Of a stretch of DNA of 38,588 bases, positions 28,352 to 35,551 are shown one piece after another. The translations under genes and the position numbers were made by a program. Source of the stretch: Flavobacteriales bacterium (GTDB lineage: Bacteria; Bacteroidota; Bacteroidia; Flavobacteriales; Flavobacteriaceae). Position 1 is the first letter of the stretch. The number at the start of each line of letters is the position of its first letter. Location: assembly GCA_027024205.1 (NCBI GenBank), contig JALVST010000061.1:1-38588 (forward strand). The letters run 5' to 3'. Under the pieces are notes generated by a model. It was not told where the DNA came from and ran no database searches. It saw nothing but the letters and a program-made list of their open reading frames with translations.

Positions 28352-28370
28352 GAGTTTTAGCACACATTAA

Positions 28371-28390
28371 TTTATGACAATTGTCATAAA
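28371..28390. promoter_or_regulatory. 20-bp perfect palindrome, candidate operator
   Basis: The half-site TTTATGACAA is followed directly by its reverse complement TTGTCATAAA, with no spacer. It lies 19 bp after the porin stop and 52 bp before the YeiH-like gene start. The size and symmetry fit the binding site of a dimeric repressor or a Crp/Fnr-type regulator. The regulator is not identifiable from the window. Confidence 0.55.
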
Positions 28391-28395
28391 AGTAG

Positions 28396-28440
28396 AAAAG
28401 TTTTAGCATAAATTTTTGTAAATATATGCTAAAACTTTTT
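28396..28440 (+). terminator. 15-bp stem hairpin with T run, terminator after the porin
   Basis: AAAAGTTTTAGCATA (28396-28410) pairs perfectly with TATGCTAAAACTTTT (28425-28439) around a 14-nt loop, ending in a T run interrupted by ATG at 28442. It works as an intrinsic terminator for the porin. An apparent ATG at 28426 lies inside its 3' arm and is therefore unlikely to be the start of the next gene. Confidence 0.75.
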
Positions 28441-28441
28441 T

Positions 28442-29427
28442 ATGTCTTTATTCCGTTATTTTTCGGGCCTTTTCATGGTAATCATTTTGGCATTGTTGTC
28501 ATTATGGATAGCCGGTTATTTGCCTTTTGGGTTGTTGTTATAGGGATTATGGCCGGGATGGTTTGGAGTATTTTTGCCGGTCCCAAAGAATCGTGGTTGC
28601 CGGGAATCAATTTGGCTGAAAAACAGATATTGGCCTGGGCCATTATTTTTATGGGGGTTAAGCTGGATTTCAATATTGTCAAAGAGTTAGGGCTTAAAGC
28701 CATTCTGATTATTATAATTGCCATTATTTTTACTATTAGCCTATCGCAAGTTTTTGCCCGTTTGTTGCGGTTTGACCGGCGATTGGCCTTGTTATTGGGT
28801 ATCGGCAACGGTGTTTGCGGTAGTTCTGCCATTGCCGCTACTGAAAAAATTGTAGGCGCCGGAAAAAATGAAGTAGGCATTTCGGTAACGGTTGTTAATT
28901 TTTTAGGAGTGACAGGTATGTTTTTACTGCTGCTGCTAACAAAGTTTGTGTTACATTATAATGATTTACAATCCGGTTTTTTGATAGGCAATACTTTGCA
29001 AGCGGTCGGTCAGGTAGTTGCCGCCGGCTTTTCCATTGATGAGACAGCCGGTCACACTGCTACAATTGTAAAAATGATAAGGATTCTCATGCTCACGCCT
29101 ATTGTGTTAAGTCTGTTGTTTTATGTTAGCCGGAGAAACAAACAGACCGGTGTGGCAGTCAAAAAACAAGGGATTCCTTATTACATTACCGGTTTTATAT
29201 TCATGTCGCTCGTACCTACTTTTCATATATTGAATGCCGGAGTGATTGCAGTTTTAGGTCAATTGAGTCATTATCTATTGTTATTGGCTATGGTTGCTAT
29301 CGGGTTGAAAATCAACATTAAATCAATAAAAAATCAAGGCGGCAAGGCACTGTTGCTAGGTGGTCTGATTTTTTTGTTTCAGATTTTGTTTAGTATTTTA
29401 ATGATGTATTGGTTTATCAAAAAATAA
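28442..29427 (+). CDS. YeiH-family (PF03601) putative sulfate exporter, N-terminal frameshift
   Basis: The product is a polytopic inner-membrane transporter with about 9-10 hydrophobic helices and family motifs WLPGINLAEKQILAWAIIFM (GVKLDF follows), GIGNGVCGSSAIAATEKIVG and a QAVGQVVAAGFS segment. The family is described as putative sulfate/sulfite-type exporters; the substrate is not proven. The N terminus is split. From ATG 28442 the frame reads MSLFRYFSGLFMVIILALLS LWIAGYLPF and stops at 28543, while the rest is in the next frame from WVVVIGIMAG onward. Adding one T to the T4 run at 28525-28528 joins them into the normal first helix. If the frameshift is real, a shortened product could start at ATG 28504. 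Confidence 0.8.
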
Positions 29428-29461
29428 CTTCATAAAAAAATAACCGTTTAATTTTTTTTTG

Positions 29462-29469
29462 TAACTTTG
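29462..29469 (+). promoter_or_regulatory. Candidate promoter -7 box for the T9SS repeat protein
   Basis: TAACTTTG fits TAnnTTTG 18 bp before the ATG at 29488, preceded by a long T run. No TTTG is present at the exact -33 spacing. Confidence 0.5.
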
Positions 29470-29487
29470 TGATATTTATTTAAAGTT

Positions 29488-31092
29488 ATGAAATATTCTT
29501 TATACATTATTTTTTTCTTAATTGTTTTTTATTCTCCGCTTTATGCTCAATATCAAGGGGAATTGTCTGGAGGTAGCCGCGAAGATGTTGCTACTTGTAT
29601 TTGGGTGTATGCAGATGATATTATTTCTTACCCTTTTATCGGTGGTTTTTACCAATCGGAGGATGGTAGTTTCAGTTCCAATTATGGTAAAGAAGACTGT
29701 TTTGTAAGCGGTATATACCCCAATTCGATGCTGTCATGGATGACAGTTTTCGGGGGGTCACAACATGATTATCTCTATGATATTATACGTGTAAACGGAG
29801 CTATTTATGTGGCCGGAGCTTCCGATTCCAATGATTATGATATAACAGGTAATCACGGCGGAGAGGATTATCTGGTTGCCAAGTTGGACAGTACCGGTCA
29901 ATTACTGTGGGTTAAATCGTTTGGGGGTAGTGGAACGGATGTCGCTACATCCATTATATTTTATGACAATTATATTTGGGTATTAGGTTTTTCCAATTCA
30001 TCAGATGGTGATGTAACCGTTAATTACGGTAATTTTGATATGTGGTTGATAAAATTGGATACGGACGGCAATCTGGTTTGGCAAAAAAATTACGGCGGGT
30101 CTGATGATGACCGTAGTTCCGATATGGATTTTGTATATGATAATAATCTGGTTGCTTCGGGTTTGATGCTGGCCGGTTATTCCAAATCGTTCGATGGTGA
30201 CTTAAACTTAAATCATGGTGATTATGATTTTTGGTTAGTACATATTGACAATACCGGTTCAATTGTTACACAGCAATCTTTCGGTGGAAGCGGTTCGGAT
30301 TTAAGACCCAAAATTTCTACAAGCAGTGGTGTGTCAATAGATGTTGTAGGTTCAACCAATTCAACAGACGGTGATATTACGGACCCTTTGGGGGGATATG
30401 ATGTTTGGTGGTTATCGGGAAGCTTTTATAACGGTCTCCCGGATTTTTTCAGTTTTAGAAATATTGGTGGTTCGGATGATGATTTCGGCACCGGTGTTTT
30501 AAATTTCCCGATTGCAACATGCGGTTGTGCTACTGTCTTTATTATTTTTAATTCCAAATCATCTGACGGTGATACTTATATTAATCACGGTGGATTTGAT
30601 GCTTGGTTTATGTATCAAGGTATTTACGGAGGAACCGCTTTTTTTAATTTCGGTGGACAAAATGATGATGAATTTTTGGATATACATCCGGTATTTGATA
30701 TGAATGGACTTGTTTATGATTTCAACAAGTATGCTTATTTTGCCGGAAGGAGCAATTCGGTTGATATTCCCGGCACGATGCCTCATGGCAAAATGGATGC
30801 TTGGTGGGTAAATGGTGATTATTTTTTACAAAAAATTCCTGAATATGCCATTAATGTCAATATGTATCCCAATCCTGTAAAGGATAAGTTGCATATTGAA
30901 GTAGAGCATCAAAAAATTAAAGCGATACTGCTTTATGATTTAACAGGTAAACTATTGATACATGAGGATTTAGATATTTTTCAGCATTCATATATTTTAA
31001 ATTTACAGAGCTTAAAACCGGGGGATTACTTTTTAAAAATTCTTACAAACGAAGGTATGGCTATCAAAAAGTTGATTAAAGCCGGAAACTAG
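29488..31092 (+). CDS. Secreted seven-repeat (probable beta-propeller) protein with T9SS sorting domain
   Basis: The 534-residue product has a signal peptide (MKYSLYIIFFLIVFYSPLYA) and seven units of 57-63 residues beginning at GG motifs near residues 28, 89, 146, 203, 266, 327 and 389. Each unit tends to read FGGS-(D/E) ... (G)xSxSxDGD ... NhGxxDxW ... G. Seven similar units suggest a seven-bladed beta-propeller; the recurring DGD turns could bind calcium (inference). The last ~80 residues are a type A T9SS domain (VNMYPNPVKDKLHIEVEHQK ... IKKLIKAGN), so it should be surface-exposed or released. Many homologous uncharacterised proteins occur in Bacteroidetes; the ligand is unknown. Confidence 0.8.
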   Translation: MKYSLYIIFFLIVFYSPLYAQYQGELSGGSREDVATCIWVYADDIISYPFIGGFYQSEDGSFSSNYGKEDCFVSGIYPNSMLSWMTVFGGSQHDYLYDIIRVNGAIYVAGASDSNDYDITGNHGGEDYLVAKLDSTGQLLWVKSFGGSGTDVATSIIFYDNYIWVLGFSNSSDGDVTVNYGNFDMWLIKLDTDGNLVWQKNYGGSDDDRSSDMDFVYDNNLVASGLMLAGYSKSFDGDLNLNHGDYDFWLVHIDNTGSIVTQQSFGGSGSDLRPKISTSSGVSIDVVGSTNSTDGDITDPLGGYDVWWLSGSFYNGLPDFFSFRNIGGSDDDFGTGVLNFPIATCGCATVFIIFNSKSSDGDTYINHGGFDAWFMYQGIYGGTAFFNFGGQNDDEFLDIHPVFDMNGLVYDFNKYAYFAGRSNSVDIPGTMPHGKMDAWWVNGDYFLQKIPEYAINVNMYPNPVKDKLHIEVEHQKIKAILLYDLTGKLLIHEDLDIFQHSYILNLQSLKPGDYFLKILTNEGMAIKKLIKAGN

Positions 31093-31108
31093 AATGCCCC
31101 TTTGATAC

Positions 31109-31147
31109 ATGCTCTGCCGTTCCGTCTCAGACGGAACGGCAGGGCAT
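31109..31147. terminator. Long G+C-rich hairpin between convergent genes
   Basis: ATGCTCTGCCGTTCCGT (31109-31125) pairs with ACGGAACGGCAGGGCAT (31131-31147) around CTCAG, with one G-T pair. The stem is far more G+C-rich than its surroundings and has no T-tract on either side. It lies 16 bp after the T9SS gene and 104 bp from the htpG stop. It could be a Rho-independent-like stop, an mRNA stabiliser or a dispersed palindromic repeat. Confidence 0.6.
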
Positions 31148-31250
31148 ACTTTCTACACTAATCGGAATATGTACAGAAAGATAAACGTATCAGTTAAAAT
31201 TACGAATCGAGGTTTGGTTTCTATATCTCATTTTTTTATTTCTCCGGAAA

Positions 31251-33170
31251 TTATTTCATCAACTCCAAACTACGTTTGATAAATTCGGTTAATTCTTCAC
31301 CTTTTAACATATTTTGAGACAACTTGGCCAAATCTAAAGCTTGTTTTACGTATTCAGCTTGTTTTTTCTTGGCTTTGAGGATTTTCGGCATCCAATCGCT
31401 GTTGGTATTGACTATCAAATTATACATACCCGGGAAATCGTTCCCGCCAAACATAGCGCTGCCGGTTTGTTGCATCTCTTTAAAACGCCGCATGAATTCC
31501 GGTTGGGTGATAATAAACGGGGCACTGTTTTCGTCCAAAGCTTCCAGTTGAACGGTAAATTGCTCTGCCGGAATGTTTTTTTCAATAATTTCTTTGAGCT
31601 TTTTTTGTTCTTCTTCCGATAGTTTCGAGACTTTGGTATCATCTTTTTTTATCAAATTGTCAATGGCATCGGCATCGACACGGGCAAATTTAACCGGTTG
31701 TTTTTGGTCAGACAGTTCATTGTTGTCCAATTCCAATTTTTGGAGCAGATGTGATACGATAGGAGAATCGAGCAACAATACCAAGTAACCTTTATTTTTG
31801 GCATATTCGATATAAGCATGTTGCTCTTTGGCGTCAGAAGCGTAAAGTACGACGATATTTTTATCCTTATCTGTTTGAACCGGTTTGATTTTTTCTATCA
31901 GTTCTTCAAATGTGTAATAATTACCGTCCACATCGGGGAAAAGGTAAAATTTAAGGGCTTTATCGTAGAATTTTTCTTCGGATAGCATACCGTATTCGAT
32001 GATAACCTTGATATCATGCCATTTCTCTTCAAAAGCCATACGGTCTTTATTGAACAAACTTTGTAATTTGTCCGCTACTTTTTTGGTGATATAGCCCGAA
32101 ATTTTCTTTACGGCAGCATCAGCTTGCAGGTAACTGCGCGACACATTGAGCGGTATATCCGGCGAATCTATGACACCACGCAACATCTGTAAGAAATCGG
32201 GGACGATACCTTCGACGTTGTCGGTTACAAACACTTGATTTTGATAGAGTTGTATTCTGTATTTGGCAGGGTCGAGATTTAAGTTCAATTTTGGAAAATA
32301 CAAAATACCGGTCAAATGAAACGGGTGATCCACGTTCAAATGGATATAAAACAGCGGATCATCGTAAATGTCGGGATAGAGTTCGTGATAGAATTTAATG
32401 TAGTCTTCGTCGGTCAATTCCGACGGTTTTTTGGTCCATGCCGGTTGGGTATTGTTGATGATATTATCGACGATGATTTTTTTAGGTTCTTCATTTTTGT
32501 CGTCGCCGGGTTTCCCGTTGGGGTCGATAATTTCTTTGGTGCCGAATTTAATAGGCACGGAATTGAATTTGTTATATTTATGAAGCAATTCGTTGATACG
32601 GCTTTCTTCTAAAAATTCTTTTGAATCTTCGGAAATGTGTAAGATAACTTCCGTGCCGCGGTCTTTCTTATCATCTATTTCTTCCAGTTTGAATTCCGGT
32701 GTGCCGTCACATTCCCAATGTACGGCTTTGCTGTCTTTTTTATAGGATTTGGTGCGGATTTCCACTTTATCGGCAACCATAAATGCCGAATAAAAACCCA
32801 ATCCGAAATGGCCTATGATACCGGCATCAGCACCTTGTTTGTCTTTGTACTTGTTTAAAAAATCTTCGGCGCCCGAAAAAGCAATTTCGTTGATGTATTT
32901 AATCACTTCTTTTTTGCTCATCCCGATACCTTGATCTATGATACTCAAGGTTTTGTTGTCTTTGTCGAGCTTTACTTCGATTTTTAGATTTTCGGTATCA
33001 CCTTCAAATTCACCTATTCTGGCCAAATGTTTGAGTTTATTGGTCGCATCGGTGGCATTAGAGATGAGTTCGCGTAAAAATATTTCGTGGTCGGAGTATA
33101 AAAATTGTTTGATGAGCGGAAAAATATTATCAACCGCTACATTTATTTTGCCTTTGGTCATTGTTGCCAT
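31251..33170 (-). CDS. htpG: Molecular chaperone HtpG (Hsp90)
   Basis: The 639-residue ATP-dependent chaperone has the GHKL N-domain: ELISNATDA (34-42), DQGIGM (79-84) and GHFGLGFYSAF (120-130). The middle domain has the arginine-bearing segment LNVSRSYLQAD, and a dimerisation domain lies at the end (QKQPVKFARVDADAI; LELMK). The ATG at 33170 (MATMTKGKINVAVDNIFPLI) was chosen because homologues begin there; the open frame extends another 23 codons upstream to 33239 with non-conserved sequence. It is monocistronic, convergent with the T9SS gene. Confidence 0.96.
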   Translation of the reverse strand: MATMTKGKINVAVDNIFPLIKQFLYSDHEIFLRELISNATDATNKLKHLARIGEFEGDTENLKIEVKLDKDNKTLSIIDQGIGMSKKEVIKYINEIAFSGAEDFLNKYKDKQGADAGIIGHFGLGFYSAFMVADKVEIRTKSYKKDSKAVHWECDGTPEFKLEEIDDKKDRGTEVILHISEDSKEFLEESRINELLHKYNKFNSVPIKFGTKEIIDPNGKPGDDKNEEPKKIIVDNIINNTQPAWTKKPSELTDEDYIKFYHELYPDIYDDPLFYIHLNVDHPFHLTGILYFPKLNLNLDPAKYRIQLYQNQVFVTDNVEGIVPDFLQMLRGVIDSPDIPLNVSRSYLQADAAVKKISGYITKKVADKLQSLFNKDRMAFEEKWHDIKVIIEYGMLSEEKFYDKALKFYLFPDVDGNYYTFEELIEKIKPVQTDKDKNIVVLYASDAKEQHAYIEYAKNKGYLVLLLDSPIVSHLLQKLELDNNELSDQKQPVKFARVDADAIDNLIKKDDTKVSKLSEEEQKKLKEIIEKNIPAEQFTVQLEALDENSAPFIITQPEFMRRFKEMQQTGSAMFGGNDFPGMYNLIVNTNSDWMPKILKAKKKQAEYVKQALDLAKLSQNMLKGEELTEFIKRSLELMK

Positions 33171-33239
33171 AGTCTTATGTTTTTTTTGTAGTTTGTTAAG
33201 TGAAATGGCAAAAAAAATACCAAAACGGAATAGTGACAA

Positions 33240-33616
33240 GTTGTCAGGGTAGTTAGTTACTGGTAGCTAGCGGAATGTAATGAATTTCTTGTCTCAAATA
33301 GCTATAATTGGTATGGAATAGCAAATATATATGTATTAACAATATCTGCTTAAAGATGCTTTCTGTTTCCCCAACGAATGTTGGGACCAAGCGTGCCGCT
33401 CAGTGACCTGCATCAGTAAACACAATCAAGGTGGCTGAGTGCTGTGAGCGAAGCGAACAGTGTATCGAAGCCACCGGTTACTTCGATACACTTTTGCTCC
33501 AAAAGTTGTAAAATAGGTGGGGACCGAGTGACCCGAACTGAGAGAAGATTGTATCGAAAACCCGTAAAGTATAAAATTTTCTTTGAGATACAACAAATCC
33601 TCAATTTTTCAAGAAT
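33240..33616. repeat. Gene-free region with degenerate hairpin repeats
   Basis: No credible gene is present. CCCAAC (33370-33375)/GTTGGG (33380-33385) is a small hairpin. TGTATCGAAG (33461-33470)/CTTCGATACA (33481-33490) forms a perfect 10-bp stem. GGTGGCT (33430-33436) can alternatively pair with AGCCACC (33469-33475), which overlaps that stem, so the two structures are mutually exclusive. A degenerate second copy (GGTGGGGACCGAGTGACC ... GTATCGAAAACCC, about 33511-33564) follows. 'TATCGAAG...CTTCGATA' elements of this kind recur between genes in Bacteroidetes. Confidence 0.55.
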
Positions 33617-34309
33617 TTACGACAAAATAACTTTCTTCACTTCATTGATGTAATTTCGTCCGATTGGAATTTTTTTTTCGGGAAGTTCTATTAAATTACC
33701 GTCAATGGATGTTACTTTTGAAGTATTTATAATGTATGAACGGTGAATGCGTAAAAATTTATCGGCCGGCAATTGTTTTAAAAAGGCATTCATGGAACTG
33801 AGGACTAAAATCCGGTCATTTTTTGTAACTATTTGGATATAATCTCTCAAACTTTCGATATAAATGATGTCGTCAAAGAATAATTTAATCAACTTCTTGT
33901 TAGCCTTGACAAAGAAATAGTTTTTTTCTTGTTTGCTGTTATTGTCAAAAATCCGGTTGTTAATCCGGTCAATGGTTTTCATAAAACGTTTGAGAGAAAT
34001 GGGTTTGACCAAATAATCCAAAACACCTATTTCAAAACTTTCAATAGCAAATTCACGGTATGCCGTAGTAACGACAACAAGCGGTTTGTTTTTGAGATTT
34101 TTAATTAATTCCAAACCGTTAATATCCGGCATATTGATGTCTAAAAAAATAACATCGACCGGATTTTGTTGGATAAAGTCAAAAGCGGTAACCGGCTGGT
34201 TAAAACTGCCGATGATTTTATAATTGCTAAAATGTTGTAAATGGTTTTTTATCACATTGATAGCCAAGGGTTCGTCATCGATAATAACGCAGTTAACTGT
34301 TTTATTCAT
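33617..34309 (-). CDS. LytTR-family response regulator
   Basis: The 230-residue regulator has a receiver domain with Asp11/Asp12/Glu13, phospho-acceptor Asp57 (VIFLDINMPDINGLELI), Thr81/82 and Lys102 (YLVKPI). A LytTR DNA-binding domain follows (NYFFVKANKKLIKLFFDDII, FLRIHRSYIIN, IPIGRNY). It overlaps the end of its kinase gene by 8 bp. This is the common short regulator architecture in Bacteroidetes. The SusC-like gene divergently transcribed from the kinase is a candidate target. Confidence 0.93.
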   Translation of the reverse strand: MNKTVNCVIIDDEPLAINVIKNHLQHFSNYKIIGSFNQPVTAFDFIQQNPVDVIFLDINMPDINGLELIKNLKNKPLVVVTTAYREFAIESFEIGVLDYLVKPISLKRFMKTIDRINNRIFDNNSKQEKNYFFVKANKKLIKLFFDDIIYIESLRDYIQIVTKNDRILVLSSMNAFLKQLPADKFLRIHRSYIINTSKVTSIDGNLIELPEKKIPIGRNYINEVKKVILS

Positions 34310-35360
34310 AGTGTTTTATCGGTATTGTTAATTCTACTTTATAAATTTGATCCGATGAAAAAATTATTAATTCATGATTGTCAGGATATAATATGTTCAA
34401 CCGTTTTTTTACATTTTTCAGTCCTAATCCATGCGGTTTGGTATCTTTATTTTGAAAATTTTTTTTATGATTGTTCGTGATTGAGAAATAAAGTTTGTTT
34501 TGGTCTTTGTGTTTAAAAATAATCTCAATAAAAAAATCCGGGTTATTTTTCAGTCCGTGTTTAAAACTGTTTTCCACGAACGGTAAAAAAAGCAAAGGTG
34601 GTAATTTTACATTAAGCAAACTTTCCTGAATGTCAATTTTACTTCTAATTCTGTTGCCGAAACGGATTTTTTCCAAACCGATATAATTTTTTATATATCT
34701 GATTTCGTCACTCAAATATACATAATTTTTTTGACTGTCATAGATGACAAATTCCATGATTTCGGACAGTTTTAAAACCAAACCCGGGGCAAGGTCCGAT
34801 TTTTCCAGGGTTAATGCATACAAATTATTTAATATGTTAAAAAAGAAATGCGGTCTGATTTGAGATTTTAACAATTTTATTTCGGTATCGAGCTTGGCTT
34901 GTTTCAATTGGTTTATTTGTTCTCTTTCGTATAGCCAATCAGCCATTAATTTGATACCGCCGACAAACGCTACGACGTATATTTCGCCGAAAAAAACGGT
35001 TGTAAAGTGGCTTAAAGTGAAAGCTTTTTGATGTCCGAAAGCCTCCGGCCATATATCTTTTGATACTAAATAATAGGTTAATCCGGTGCGGATAAAGTAA
35101 ACAGCAATTAATAATAAGGAAAGATATAAGACAAAAAGACCGTATTTTCTTTTCAGAATATATTTCGGCATTAGATAATAAAGAACAAAATAAGAGAGGA
35201 TAATATGGATGCTGAATTCAACAATATTTGATTTCAAAGAATAAACATAATCGTCGAAAAAACTACCCCATCGGATTACATTTATAGTAAAATAAACAAT
35301 CCAAAAATAAATATGATACCGGAGCGGAATTACTTTTCCTATTGATTTATACCATTTCAA
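34302..35360 (-). CDS. LytS-type sensor histidine kinase
   Basis: The 352-residue kinase has an N-terminal membrane domain with about four helices (YHIYFWIVYFTINVI; FSIHIILSYFVLYYL; GLFVLYLSLLLIAVYFI; FFGEIYVVAFVGGI) and a coiled linker (YEREQINQLKQAKLDTEIKL). The phospho-acceptor is His171 in LLKSQIRPHFFFNILNN, with N-box LPFVENSFKHGL and G-box HGLGLKNVKKRL. The usual LFN after the His is FFN. No extracytoplasmic domain is visible. It is transcribed with the regulator and divergently from the SusC-like gene. Confidence 0.93.
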   Translation of the reverse strand: MKWYKSIGKVIPLRYHIYFWIVYFTINVIRWGSFFDDYVYSLKSNIVEFSIHIILSYFVLYYLMPKYILKRKYGLFVLYLSLLLIAVYFIRTGLTYYLVSKDIWPEAFGHQKAFTLSHFTTVFFGEIYVVAFVGGIKLMADWLYEREQINQLKQAKLDTEIKLLKSQIRPHFFFNILNNLYALTLEKSDLAPGLVLKLSEIMEFVIYDSQKNYVYLSDEIRYIKNYIGLEKIRFGNRIRSKIDIQESLLNVKLPPLLFLPFVENSFKHGLKNNPDFFIEIIFKHKDQNKLYFSITNNHKKNFQNKDTKPHGLGLKNVKKRLNILYPDNHELIIFSSDQIYKVELTIPIKHYE

Positions 35361-35383
35361 AACAATTAACGAAATTTTTTTGA

Positions 35384-35391
35384 CAAAAGTA
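35384..35391 (-). promoter_or_regulatory. Candidate promoter -7 box for the kinase-regulator operon
   Basis: On the minus strand TACTTTTG fits TAnnTTTG, 23 bp before the kinase ATG at 35360. No TTTG at 19-bp spacing was found. The intergenic region 35361-35551 also holds the SusC-side element TAAATTTA (35515-35522), one base off consensus. Confidence 0.45.
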
Positions 35392-35551
35392 GAAAATTAT
35401 ATCAAATAGTTGTTTTTATGGCAAAACATATCGTTTGATATTAAAAATAGTGGTTTTTGCAGATTAAAAAAAGCAGTTGGTAGAATTTTTTATTAACAAA
35501 AATGAAAATTACTGTAAATTTAGGGACAATATTAACTAAAATAACGAGAAT

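Noticed and set aside
28426-28441. Start of the YeiH-like gene at 28426
   Set aside because: The codon is in the 3' arm of a terminator hairpin and the resulting N terminus is not hydrophobic-helix-like, whereas the 28442 frame encodes the expected first helix.
33171-33239. HtpG N-terminal extension of 23 residues
   Set aside because: Homologues start at MAT-GKINV; the extension has no conservation and contains the probable leader.
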